Shown here in pieces: positions 8,170 through 16,201 of a DNA stretch of 62,559 bases. Source of the DNA: Pseudomonadota bacterium (lineage in GTDB: Bacteria; Pseudomonadota; Alphaproteobacteria; Caulobacterales; Caulobacteraceae); the NCBI GenBank assembly GCA_023456105.1, contig JAEYAO010000041.1:1-62559 (forward strand), read 5' to 3'. The position numbers and the translations under genes were made by a program. The stretch's first letter is position 1; each line of letters begins with the position of its first letter. The notes under the pieces were generated by a model, which had not been told where the DNA came from, searched no databases, and saw only the letters and a list, made by a program, of their open reading frames with translations.

Positions 8170-8579
8170 AAATGTACCCGTCGACAAGCCTGGCATTGGT
8201 GACAATGCGCGGGACCGAACGCCTCGGTCGCACTGCGTGTTTGTGCGGCGTCTGATCGGAAACCCAGACCTCCCACCAGGACCCTGTTTCCGCGTTACGG
8301 TCGTAGCGAAGCGAAGAATGCGAGACGCCGACACCGCCCGTTTCCGTAAGATGCTGCAGCGATATACCCACTGTCGGCCAGAGTCTCTTCGCGCATTGGC
8401 GGCGATCTTGGAGGCCTGACGTTTGACCGCACGTGACTCATAGCGGCGGTTCGGAACGTCGGAATCATGGGCAACAGCCGTATCAGGCTGCCTCAAGTCC
8501 CGACGCTGGCGACGGCCGGGAGGTGCGGGCCGGTGGAAGACGGATGGCAAGGGGCTGAGCCAACGATGGCTCGCGAGAC

Positions 8580-8599
8580 GAACGCTTTCCAAAGCGTTC
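8580..8599. repeat. Inverted repeat, 9-bp arms
   Basis: GAACGCTTT and AAAGCGTTC flank a CC centre. There is no T-run on either side, so it is not an obvious terminator. A dimeric repressor operator is possible, but no confident gene start is near. Confidence 0.35.
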
Positions 8600-8856
8600 C
8601 GGAAATCAAGGGCAGGTTCGGGGCATGGCCTGGGCGATATCCTTGATCTTCAAATTCGCCATTGGCTGGCTTCGGCAGCCGCAACGCGGCGTCTCCACCG
8701 CGTCCGATCAGGCGCAGACCTCCGCCCAAAAGGCGACGACCGGACGGGAAGCCGACTGAATCGACAGATAGGCGACCTGCGTGCCGGCAGAGCGACGACG
8801 GGGCCCCTCGGCGGCAGGGGACGAAGGCGGTTGAGTGCTGGGATCAATTTCCCTCA

Positions 8857-9039
8857 TTATTCCCGCCAGAGCGCGACGCCGAGTACGGTGAGCAGCGCGC
8901 TGACCGCGACCATGGCGCTGTCGGCGACAACTGCATACCGCGGGAAGGTCCCGCCACGCCGACGTAGTGCGCTGATCGTCAGCACGGCGGAGATGCCCCC
9001 AGCCGCCAAGCTGATCTTGATCCAGGCGGCCACAGTCAT
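8857..9039 (-). CDS. Small membrane protein, about 60 aa
   Basis: A 60-aa hydrophobic protein (MTVAAWIKISLAAGGISAVL at its start) with two likely membrane segments, about residues 8-25 and 36-56, separated by a basic loop RRRGG. It starts immediately after the TGA of the upstream frameshifted reading frame, in the same frame, which suggests the two formed a small operon. No family is recognised. Expression is uncertain. Confidence 0.5.
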   Translation of the reverse strand: MTVAAWIKISLAAGGISAVLTISALRRRGGTFPRYAVVADSAMVAVSALLTVLGVALWRE

Positions 9040-9242
9040 TCAATGCGCTGGAAGAACCCAAGTGCGGGGGCGGCCGGCCGGGTCGCCAAGGCTCAGCCAC
9101 CGGTGCAGCACGGTGCGAAGGACGCGGCCGCGACTTTCGCCGGTGATGAGAAGTGCGCCGGCGGCGACGAGACCGATCAGTCCTGCCGTGGCGCGGTGAT
9201 GACGACGGTCTGCTGGTCAAGCGGCGTCTGGCGGATATTCAT
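9040..9242 (-). pseudogene. Frameshifted small membrane protein gene
   Basis: A good ribosome-binding site (GAAGGAAG) precedes an ATG at 9242 that begins MNIRQTPLDQQTVVITAPRQD and then stops at 9177. In another frame the coding pattern continues without an ATG as GLIGLVAAGALLITGESRG and on to WVLPAH, ending in TGA at 9040-9042 next to the start of the 60-aa gene. One base inserted or removed near 9180 would join them into one protein of about 67 aa with a membrane segment. It is either a pseudogene or a sequencing error. Confidence 0.45.
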
Positions 9243-9406
9243 ATCGCTTCCTTCTCTCGGCTGAGGGCTCCAGAGGGAACAGGGCGACAGCAGGGGGGTT
9301 CCGACGGGAGCCAATGGTCGCACCCGCCTGTCGGCGTGAGCGGAACCTAGTGGAGGACCCGCAAACAAGGAAAGAAGGAGGCGGCCTGCCGGCTCGATCC
9401 GTCATC

Positions 9407-10423
9407 ATGAACATGCGTCGCACGCTCATCACCGGCGCTCGTCGGCGCTGGCGGGCGCTGATCGTCGGCGGGCGCGATCCCTTGCGCCTGTCGGTTCAGG
9501 GCGCTGCAGCGGCCGGAGCCATCTATCTCGTCATGACCCCGCTGGGCTGGCCTCACCTTTCGTGGGCGCTGATCTCCGGCCTGTTCGTACTCCAGCTCAA
9601 CAGCGATGCAACGCGCCGCAGCCTATGGGATCGCCTCGCCGGCACTGCGCTGGGGTCGGGCGTCGGCCTCGCTGCGGTCGCGCTCATGCCGGGGGAGAGC
9701 TTAGCCGGGTGGCGGGTGCCGGCGGCCGCCTTCGTGGCTATGATGATCGCCGTCTTCAAGCCGAACCGCAGCTACGTCCTCGTGGCGGCGATAGCGGTTT
9801 CGCTGGAGCAGGTTGATCCCGTCTGGGTGGGCGCGCTGGAGCGGACACGCGCGATCGCGCTGGGCGCGCTCATGGCCGTCGCTGCCTCGTGGATCGTCTG
9901 GCGAGAACCCGCGCGCACGCGCGCGCTGGCGGCGCTGTCGCGAGCAATTGATCGCTGTCGAGATCTCGCCGATCGCCTCATTCCAGCTGTCGGACGGCGG
10001 ACGACGCACGACGACCGCACGGCGCTGCACGATGACTATCAGCAGGCCATGGCGCTGGCGCGCGGCCGCCTCGAGGACTGCCCCCGTACTCAACGCTCTT
10101 CGATGGAACGGGTCGCGCGCGAGCTAGATCGCGTCTGGCATGATCTTGTTTTTGTCGATCGGCTGTCGAGACGAAGCGGGTCGACACTCGAGGGGCAAGA
10201 GCGCTCTTTCGATCTGGAGGGCGTCCGCGCCGCCGTCTGCCGGAGCCTGGAAACGGCGCGCGACGAGCTGACGGCGAAGGGCCGCGCATCGGGCGACACG
10301 CTCCCGAATGCGGCGATGCGCCTTCTTGGCGATCATCCGCCAGGGTCTCTTCGATTCGTCCTCGAGGAGCTGCGCCAGGACTTGGATGGTCTGGCGCACG
10401 CGGTGGGAGCGGTTCGAAGATGA
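9407..10423 (+). CDS. FUSC family (fusaric-acid-resistance/aromatic acid exporter-like) membrane protein
   Basis: About 338 aa from the ATG at 9407. The N-terminal half has several hydrophobic segments (for example around AAAAGAIYLVMTPLGWPHLSW and WRVPAAAFVAMMIAVFKPNRS) with the FUSC-like pattern TRRSLWDRLAGTALGSGVGL and LERTRAIALGALMAVAASWIVW. The C-terminal half is cytosolic and helical. FUSC proteins are inner-membrane efflux components. No membrane-fusion partner is adjacent. A strong AAAGAAGGAG sits 27 bp before this ATG, so a start slightly upstream cannot be excluded. Divergent from the small membrane genes at 8.9-9.2 kb. Confidence 0.75.
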   Translation: MNMRRTLITGARRRWRALIVGGRDPLRLSVQGAAAAGAIYLVMTPLGWPHLSWALISGLFVLQLNSDATRRSLWDRLAGTALGSGVGLAAVALMPGESLAGWRVPAAAFVAMMIAVFKPNRSYVLVAAIAVSLEQVDPVWVGALERTRAIALGALMAVAASWIVWREPARTRALAALSRAIDRCRDLADRLIPAVGRRTTHDDRTALHDDYQQAMALARGRLEDCPRTQRSSMERVARELDRVWHDLVFVDRLSRRSGSTLEGQERSFDLEGVRAAVCRSLETARDELTAKGRASGDTLPNAAMRLLGDHPPGSLRFVLEELRQDLDGLAHAVGAVRR

Positions 10424-10616
10424 TCGGCCGCAGGCGGCGGGGCCCGATGTGGGGCTGAGATGGATGCCCGAGCCTGCAGGTCGCCGTGCGGAAACGGCCT
10501 ACGGCCGAAGGTGCGCTCACAGGCGCCGTTGTCAGCGCTTTGTCGGAAGTTCGACTTTCGCCGACCGGAGCCGCCGCGACGGCAACTCCCTTGCGACCGA
10601 AGACGTTGCCTAGGCC

Positions 10617-11114
10617 ATGCAATCCAACCCGTTTCCCGAGGCGCTGTTCGACGGCTGGTCGGGGGTCGTGCGCGTTCTGGTCATTGCGCCGGCCGCCTAC
10701 GGGGCGCTGGTTCTGATCTTACGGGTTTCGGGCAAGCGTACCCTGTCGAAGCTTAACGCCTTCGACCTGATCATCACCATCGCCATCGGCTCGACCCTGG
10801 CCTCCATCATCACCAGCAAGTCCCTGGCCCTGCTGGAAGGTTTGACCGCGCTCGCCCTTCTGGTGGCGATGCAGTTTGTGGTGACGGCGACATCGGTCCG
10901 GTTCAAGTCGGTCAACGCGCTGGTCAAGGCCGAGCCCACGCTGCTCGTCCGTGACGGGCGGCTGCTGACACGCGCCATGCGCCGCCAGCGCATCACAGAA
11001 GGCGAGATTGAGGCCGCCGCCCGGGCTGCGGGCGTCCGGGGCCTCGATCAGCTTGAGGCCGTGTTCCTTGAGACAGACGGCTCACTGACGGCGCTGCCGC
11101 GCGTCGCCGGCTGA
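10617..11114 (+). CDS. DUF421 (YetF/YcaP-like) membrane protein
   Basis: A 165-aa protein with three N-terminal membrane segments (residues about 18-38, 50-68, 72-92) and a small C-terminal cytosolic domain. Family marks are LRVSGKRTLSKLNAFDLIITIAIGS, LVKAEPTLLVRDGRLL and LEAVFLETDGSLTALPR. The function of DUF421 proteins is not established. It is followed after 3 bp by a second, shorter-similarity member of the same family, so the two are a tandem pair and may form a hetero-oligomer. Confidence 0.9.
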   Translation: MQSNPFPEALFDGWSGVVRVLVIAPAAYGALVLILRVSGKRTLSKLNAFDLIITIAIGSTLASIITSKSLALLEGLTALALLVAMQFVVTATSVRFKSVNALVKAEPTLLVRDGRLLTRAMRRQRITEGEIEAAARAAGVRGLDQLEAVFLETDGSLTALPRVAG

Positions 11115-11117
11115 CCT

Positions 11118-11612
11118 ATGGAGACGCTGCACGCCCTGATCGGCTCCGAGGATGCGGCGATCAGCTGGTGGCAGATGACGCTGCGCGGTCTGCTGATTTT
11201 CGCCGTCGGGGTGCTGGCCGCCCGGGTGGCGGCGTCGCGGGCATTCGGCAAATGGAGCCCGCTGGACATCATCTTCGCCGTGATCGTCGGATCCAATCTC
11301 GGGCGGGCGATGACAGGAAGCGCGCCCTTCGTCGCCACCCTCGTGGCCACCCTGGCGCTGGTCGCCGTTCATGCCGCGCTAGCTCGCGCGGCAGCGCGCT
11401 GGTCCTGGCTGAGCTTCCTGGTCAAAGGGGCGCGCGTTCGACTGGTGAAGAACGGCGACGTCGATCGCGCCGCCATGCGTCGGGCCGGCATCGGCGACGG
11501 CGATTTGGCCATGGCGCTGCGCGCCCACGGCCAGGGGGACCTCGGCCGGGTTCGCTGCGCCTACCTTGAGCGCAATGGCGATATCACCCTCCTTTTCGAT
11601 GATCAGCGCTGA
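11118..11612 (+). CDS. DUF421 membrane protein, second tandem copy
   Basis: A 164-aa paralogue of the preceding gene with the same layout: three membrane segments, then KGARVRLVKNGDVDRAAMRRAGI and a C-terminal LERNGDITLLF strand. The usual GKRxxxxL motif is reduced to SRAFGKWSPLDIIFAVIVGSNLGRA. The divergence between the two copies suggests an old duplication with specialisation. Its last codons overlap the convergent DUF1622 gene by 10 bp. Confidence 0.85.
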   Translation: METLHALIGSEDAAISWWQMTLRGLLIFAVGVLAARVAASRAFGKWSPLDIIFAVIVGSNLGRAMTGSAPFVATLVATLALVAVHAALARAAARWSWLSFLVKGARVRLVKNGDVDRAAMRRAGIGDGDLAMALRAHGQGDLGRVRCAYLERNGDITLLFDDQR

Positions 11613-11983
11613 TCGGTCTTGCGGTCGTCGAGCAGTTCGGCCCGTCGCCAGGGCCAGCAGCCTTCAATCTCGGTCTCCAGGGAGAAGCTCAGGAAGGTCC
11701 GGATGAGGATGACCAAACCGAGAAGGCCAACCGTCTCCACGGTCAGGGGCGCGGTGATGGTGCTGATGATGTCGGCGCCGACGAGAAGTTCTAGGCCGAG
11801 CAGGATACCACGGCCGAGATTGGCGCGGTAGTTGGCGTAAGCTTCCCGCCAGGCGCGATCACGTCCACCCCGCAGCAGAAAGGCGAGCGTGGCGAGAACC
11901 ACGCTGCCGACGATAATGCCGGCGCCGAGCAGTTCGAGCACCACGGCGAAAGGCTGGATGAAGGCGTGCACGCCACTGAGCAT
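11603..11983 (-). CDS. DUF1622 membrane protein
   Basis: A 126-aa protein with three membrane segments (about residues 12-36, 58-78, 82-100). It carries the family pattern YANYRANLGRGILLGLELLVGADIISTI and VLIRTFLSFSLETEIEGCWPW. Function is unknown. DUF1622 genes often sit beside other small membrane stress proteins, as here. It is convergent with the DUF421 pair. Confidence 0.85.
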   Translation of the reverse strand: MLSGVHAFIQPFAVVLELLGAGIIVGSVVLATLAFLLRGGRDRAWREAYANYRANLGRGILLGLELLVGADIISTITAPLTVETVGLLGLVILIRTFLSFSLETEIEGCWPWRRAELLDDRKTDQR

Positions 11984-12024
11984 GAGCTGAGCCGGCTAGC
12001 GGTGGCGGCGGCCGGGACGCGCCA

Positions 12025-12294
12025 TCAGGCGCGGCCCAGATTGCCGCTTGGGCTGTCGGCGCTGCCGCCGCTGCCGGCTTCGCCGATCGGTCCTTCGCCG
12101 GGCGCACCCAACTCCAATCCTGCGCTCTTGAGCCGGCCGATCTCCTCATCCGACAGCCCCGCGCGGCGCAGATCGGACCAGTCGCCGTACGGGCGCTGAG
12201 CAATCACGGTTTCAGCGCGGCCGCCGAGTTCGTCGATGGCGTCGAGTTCAGTCTTCGATGCAAGGTTCAGATAGACGGGGCGGTTATCAGCCAT
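12025..12294 (-). CDS. Helix-hairpin-helix (ComEA-like) domain protein
   Basis: An 89-aa cytosolic protein. Residues 8-55 match one helix-hairpin-helix module: VYLNLASKTELDAIDELGG, RPYGDWSDLRRAGLSDEEIGRLKSAG. The Gly/Ser/Pro-rich tail looks disordered. There is no signal peptide, so a role as DNA-uptake receptor ComEA is unlikely. Such small proteins are common near DUF421/DUF1622 genes. It could bind DNA through the HhH unit. Confidence 0.7.
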   Translation of the reverse strand: MADNRPVYLNLASKTELDAIDELGGRAETVIAQRPYGDWSDLRRAGLSDEEIGRLKSAGLELGAPGEGPIGEAGSGGSADSPSGNLGRA

Positions 12295-12354
12295 GGCGGT
12301 CTCCTTGTTGAGCGGGTTCGGGGCGCGGGCGGATCGCGGCGGCGCCTGGCGCGT

Positions 12355-12504
12355 CTAGGCCTTCGCGACGGCCGGCCCATGCCCCTGAACGGGTCGTCTC
12401 GGATCGATGCGACGGTCGGCGCGCGATGAGTGGAGCTGCGCCCGGGCGAACGCCAGCCCCGGATCGAGCCGCCGATCACGTTGACCGCCCAGGAAATCTT
12501 CCAT
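12355..12504 (-). CDS. Possible small protein, 49 aa
   Basis: From an ATG at 12504 (MEDFLGGQRDRRLDPGLAFA) a 49-aa basic, hydrophilic protein can be read. A GGAGAG lies about 11 bases before the ATG. There is no recognised domain. It lies upstream of the HhH gene on the same strand, so it may be part of that transcript. Support is weak. Confidence 0.35.
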   Translation of the reverse strand: MEDFLGGQRDRRLDPGLAFARAQLHSSRADRRIDPRRPVQGHGPAVAKA

Positions 12505-12757
12505 CGTCAACGCCTCTCTCCTGCCGGTGCACCGGAGCGCCGGGCGGCCGCTTCGCATTCGCGAGTCGGCACCTGTAAGTTCAACACCAGGGTCTCACGA
12601 GCGTTCCCGACCGGACGAGCAGGTTGGATGTCTCCGCAACGGCGCGGCGGTCACGAGGATGCCTCAGCCAATAGAGCAGCACGCTGCGGACCGGGCGTCG
12701 GCCGGAGCCTCGCCGCCACCGACCGGTGCGCCCAGGCGTGGCGGTCGGGCGCGGAGC

Positions 12758-12922
12758 CTAGGCGATCAGCCAGAAGCCCAGCAGCCCGAGGGCGAGGACG
12801 CTCGCGATCCAGGCGATCAGGATCAGGAGGCCGTCACGGGCGATCAGGCCCAGGCCAAAGGCCGTGATCGCCGCCGCCGGCGCCGCCACGCGTGAACTTC
12901 TGGCGAGGTTTCGCGGCGACAT
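12758..12922 (-). pseudogene. ExoD C-terminal remnant
   Basis: A 54-codon minus-strand reading frame ends in two hydrophobic segments with AFGLGLIARDGLLILIAWIA, the hallmark C-terminus of ExoD-type exopolysaccharide-synthesis proteins (normally around 200 aa). Upstream in this frame there is a TGA after a short unrelated stretch, and the N-terminal ExoD domain is absent nearby in all frames. It is therefore a 5' deletion remnant. An alternative is a free-standing small membrane protein. Confidence 0.6.
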
Positions 12923-12958
12923 GCGGTACCCAGGGGAGACGCCTGCAAAGACGGCGCG

Positions 12959-13099
12959 TCACTCGAGGCCATCCTGCTGCGCTTGCGCCGCCATGCAGGC
13001 CTGGTGGGAGACCATGCCCGTGCTGCGGCGCAGTTCCTCGTCCGAACGGTTTAACCATGTATCGCCGCTTCGGATTACGGGCAGCTGTTCCGAATGCAT
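12959..13099 (-). CDS. Possible small protein, 46 aa; otherwise non-coding gap 12923-13328
   Basis: From an ATG at 13099 (MHSEQLPVIRSGDTWLNRSD) a 46-aa reading frame ends in GLE. It has no recognisable domain and no clear ribosome-binding site. The rest of 12923-13328 contains only short frames on both strands and I see no RNA or repeat in it. Confidence 0.25.
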   Translation of the reverse strand: MHSEQLPVIRSGDTWLNRSDEELRRSTGMVSHQACMAAQAQQDGLE

Positions 13100-13328
13100 G
13101 TGATAGACGCTCACAGCTACCGCAGCGACTGGTTGTGCGCACAGGCGGGGCCAAAGGCTTACCGGCCGAAGGAGACGCCGGACTCCACCATGCTGCGGAC
13201 GCCGCTGGAGGCCTTGGCTGGCGGAGGGTCTCAACAACGCTGCACGCTGGAATCCGATCGCCCAGCAGGTCTGGGTCGTGCACCTGAACGACCGTCAGGC
13301 GGACAGTCGCCCAAGGATGCCAAGCGCG

Positions 13329-13727
13329 TTAGGCGGTCACGCCTTCGTGGGCGAGCGTGGCCATCAAAGTCACTAAGCCCAAACCGCCGCCGGCTTCCAG
13401 CAGCGCGTCCAACCTGGGCGCGGCCCTTGCGAGATCGACCCGCGCCATGGACCAGTTGGGCAACAATTGGCGTTGCGATGATCCCCGCAACAGGACCCGC
13501 AGATTCGAGTGGCGCGGATCGGCCCGGAGCGTCTGAAGAAGGTCGTCCAGGGCGGGCCGTGGGCCCTCCAGGAGCTGGATGTAATTCCGTCCAGAGAACC
13601 CCAGCGCTCCTGTGATCTGCAAGCGGGCGTTCTTGGGAACCGAAATCCGAAAGATTCGCTCCAGCGTAACCTCCGGCGGAACGTTCTCGACCTGGCTCCG
13701 GTAAACAAGGCGGTCGATCAAACCCAC
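13329..13727 (-). CDS. BLUF-domain blue-light photoreceptor
   Basis: A 132-aa protein consisting of one BLUF domain plus a short helical tail. The flavin-site residues are all visible: Tyr9 (LVYRSQ), Asn33 (VPKNARLQITGAL), Gln51 (YIQLLEG), and the Trp92-x-Met94 pair (NWSM) that switches in light. BLUF proteins bind FAD and signal through a Tyr-Gln hydrogen-bond rearrangement. It has no output domain. It starts with GTG inside the 3' end of the hybrid kinase gene (10-bp overlap), so the two are translationally coupled; the kinase is the likely signalling partner. The partner claim is inferred from the overlap. Confidence 0.92.
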   Translation of the reverse strand: MGLIDRLVYRSQVENVPPEVTLERIFRISVPKNARLQITGALGFSGRNYIQLLEGPRPALDDLLQTLRADPRHSNLRVLLRGSSQRQLLPNWSMARVDLARAAPRLDALLEAGGGLGLVTLMATLAHEGVTA

Positions 13728-15688
13728 CTTCCGTGTCTGTCGGTGCGCTGCCCGCCCTCGCCGGGCTCCTGCAGAGCGAGGTCATCGATGAAGCCGGCGA
13801 GCTGAGCCAGGGTGAACGGCTTGGCTATCCGCGGAAGCTTGGCCTGAGCAGGGTCCGGTGCCAAATTCAGGTCAGCATAGCCTGAAGCCACCGCTACGTT
13901 TGTCGTGGGCCGGAGCTTTCTGACCTGTTCCGCCAGTTGGCTGCCGGAGAGCCCGGGCATGACTTCGTCGGTCAGAACGAGGTCGATCTCAGGATGACGC
14001 TCGAAAATCACCAGGGCCTCATCGCCCGAGTTCGCCACCAGAACATTGTGACCCAGCTCGTCCAACATGGCGACGGTGTTGGTCAGAACGAGAGGGTCAT
14101 CATCAACAGCGAGCACGAGAAGCCGCTCTCCGGGTTCTTCGACCGCCTCGGCCTTGCTTGCCTCCGCATTGGGGACGTCCGCGCTGGCCACTGGCAACCA
14201 CAAGTCGATGCTCGTGCCCTTGCCGACCTCGCTATCGATTTCGATCCAGCCGCCAGACTGCCCTGCCAGCCCCTGGACCATGGAAAGTCCCAGCCCGGTT
14301 CCCTTGCCCACGCCCTTCGTCGTGAAAAAGGGCTCGATGGCCTTGGCGGCCGTCTCCGCGGGCATCCCGATCCCATCGTCGCTCACTCGCAGCCTGACAA
14401 AAGACCCCGCCCGGCGTTGTCCTCTGTCCTTCGACACGGTGACCTGGTCCGCCGTGATCGTGATTTCACCTCCAGTCGGGAGCGCGTCGCGGGCGTTGAC
14501 CACGAGATTGAGCAGCGCGGTTTCGAGCTGGTAAGGATCTGTCTTCACCTTCGGCAACACATCGGCAAAGCGCATCCGGACATCAATGTTCGGACCAATG
14601 GACCGCCGAATAAACTCGCTCATGCCTCTGACGAGTTGCGGGATGTCCACGGCTTCGAGCTTGAGATCCTGTTTGCGCGCGAAAGCCAGCATCCGCTGGG
14701 TCAGGATGGCGCCCCGCTCGGCCCCCTGGATGGCGTTCTCAAGCAGGGGCGTGGTTCGGGGATCATAGGGAAGGCGTTTGCGGAGAAGGTCCAGACTGCC
14801 CGTGACGGCTGCCAGCAGGTTATTGAAGTCATGGGCGACGCCTCCGGTCAGCTGGCCGATGGCTTCCATCTTCTGCGACTGGTAGAGCGCCTCGCGCGCC
14901 GCCTCGAGTTCGCGTTGCGCGTTGGCGCGCTCGGTTATGTCGCGCGTGATCTTGGCGAACCCGATGATGTCGCCGTCGTCGCTCGTGATCGGATCAATCA
15001 CGACGTGCGCCCAAAACCGGGTGCCGTCCTTACGGACGCGCCAGCCCTCCTTTTCAAAGCGGCCGGCTTCTCGCGCCATGCCCAGGGCGTTGGCTGGAGC
15101 GTTCGCCGCCACCTCCTCGGGTAGGTAAAAGCGGGAGAAGTGGTCGCCTATGATTTCTTCGGGCGCATAGCCCTTGATACGTTCGGCTCCCGCGTTCCAG
15201 CTGATCACCTTGCCGTCCGGGTCAAGCATATAGATCGCGTAGTCGGTGACGCCGCCCACCAGAATCCGGAACTGCTCCTGGCTCTGCCGCAAAGCCAGTT
15301 CGGCTTCGCGACGCTCAGTCAGGTCGCGGGTGATCTTCGCAAAGCCGATGAGTTCCGCGCCACGCCTGATCGGATCAATCACGACGTGGGCCCAGAATCG
15401 AGTCCCGTCCTTCCGCAGCCGCCATCCCTCGGCCTCGAACCGGCCCGCCTGGGCAGCGGCCGCAAGGGCGCGCTCGGGACGGCCGGCCTCCCGATCCTCC
15501 GGCGTGTAGAACTGGGAAAAATGGGCACCGAGCACTTCCTCGGCTGAATACCCCTTGAAGCGCTCCGCTCCGGGGTTCCAGCTTGTCACGTGACCTGCCG
15601 GGTCCAGCATGTAGATCGCGTAGTCGGTGATGGACTCGATCAGCAGACGGTATCGGCTATCGTCGGAGCCATCTCGTTGTGTGGTCAA
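13718..15688 (-). CDS. PAS-PAS hybrid sensor histidine kinase
   Basis: A 656-aa soluble hybrid kinase. Two very similar PAS modules (about residues 12-125 and 140-258) share the segment RFWAHVVIDPI and the start TDYAIYMLDP, so they arose by internal duplication. A HisKA domain follows with His286 in GGVAHDFNN, then an HATPase (NLVVNARDA, DDGIGMP, GTGLGLSMVQG) and a C-terminal receiver with acceptor Asp574 (LTDEVMPG) and Lys in IAKPF. There are no membrane segments. The only in-frame start is TTG at 15688 because a stop lies just upstream. The two PAS domains could bind flavin or haem, but I see no LOV cysteine motif. It overlaps the BLUF gene downstream. Confidence 0.92.
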   Translation of the reverse strand: MTTQRDGSDDSRYRLLIESITDYAIYMLDPAGHVTSWNPGAERFKGYSAEEVLGAHFSQFYTPEDREAGRPERALAAAAQAGRFEAEGWRLRKDGTRFWAHVVIDPIRRGAELIGFAKITRDLTERREAELALRQSQEQFRILVGGVTDYAIYMLDPDGKVISWNAGAERIKGYAPEEIIGDHFSRFYLPEEVAANAPANALGMAREAGRFEKEGWRVRKDGTRFWAHVVIDPITSDDGDIIGFAKITRDITERANAQRELEAAREALYQSQKMEAIGQLTGGVAHDFNNLLAAVTGSLDLLRKRLPYDPRTTPLLENAIQGAERGAILTQRMLAFARKQDLKLEAVDIPQLVRGMSEFIRRSIGPNIDVRMRFADVLPKVKTDPYQLETALLNLVVNARDALPTGGEITITADQVTVSKDRGQRRAGSFVRLRVSDDGIGMPAETAAKAIEPFFTTKGVGKGTGLGLSMVQGLAGQSGGWIEIDSEVGKGTSIDLWLPVASADVPNAEASKAEAVEEPGERLLVLAVDDDPLVLTNTVAMLDELGHNVLVANSGDEALVIFERHPEIDLVLTDEVMPGLSGSQLAEQVRKLRPTTNVAVASGYADLNLAPDPAQAKLPRIAKPFTLAQLAGFIDDLALQEPGEGGQRTDRHGRWV

Positions 15689-16201
15689 TGTGATGTGGCC
15701 CTATTCCCCGGAAGCCGAACGGACCCGCGAGCGGATTGTTCCCACACCACAACTCGCCCCGTCCGCGAACGCGCGGACGCCGGATAAAAAGCAGGCGCGC
15801 CGACGTCTCTATGCACCGACCTTTGGAGCGATTGGACCTGCCAGAGGAACGCGCAATTCCCGCAACGGGTCGTGAGCTGACCTTCGCGCCGCCTCTGCTT
15901 GAAGGCCCGATTCCCGGCTGTTCGCCAAAGACCGGTCCTGGCGCAAAGCGGCCGCCTTGCTAGGCGGGCACTCGACGCCCGGAGAACGAGTGGGTTCCAA
16001 GATCGAAGATCGAAGTCCCTGATCCTGGCGCGCTCAGACAGAGTCTGAAGCTGAATCACAATCGTCGTCCGCAGCCGCCTTCTGACTCAATATCGTCGGC
16101 AGATCGAATCACTTCTGATCGTCACCCGGAAGGCAGAGGTCTGATTTGGTGCGTGTTTTGGTCGAAGGCTGAATCACTTCAGTTCGTATTCGACACCGCC
16201 T
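15689..16201. other. Intergenic, about 510 bp, no gene seen
   Basis: Only short unconvincing frames occur here. The motif GAATCAC occurs three times between 16050 and 16180, once inside a small hairpin CTGAATCACTTCAG (16169-16182) just beyond the dctD stop. The hairpin lacks a T-tract on the dctD strand, so I do not call it a terminator. Confidence 0.5.

Larger units (their letters stand above)
8046..8856. other. About 810 bp without a convincing gene
   Basis: Six-frame reading gives only short, compositionally unconvincing ORFs on both strands. Two small signals stand out: TAGTTATCGCTA at 8158-8169, one mismatch from the operator-like 12-mer at 819 and 2126, and a 9-bp inverted repeat with a 2-bp centre at 8580-8599. 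One minus-strand ORF (8141-8371, 76 codons) is possible but has no recognisable family and no clear ribosome-binding site. The stretch looks like accumulated debris between bioB and the envelope genes. Confidence 0.5.

Noticed and set aside
8141..8592. Overlapping minus-strand ORFs of 76 and 141 codons
   Set aside because: No ribosome-binding site, no recognisable motif and composition consistent with chance frames in GC-rich DNA.
12025..12294. ComEA DNA-uptake receptor
   Set aside because: The HhH domain is present but there is no signal peptide or membrane anchor.
16169..16182. Terminator for dctD
   Set aside because: The short stem has no T-run on the minus strand.
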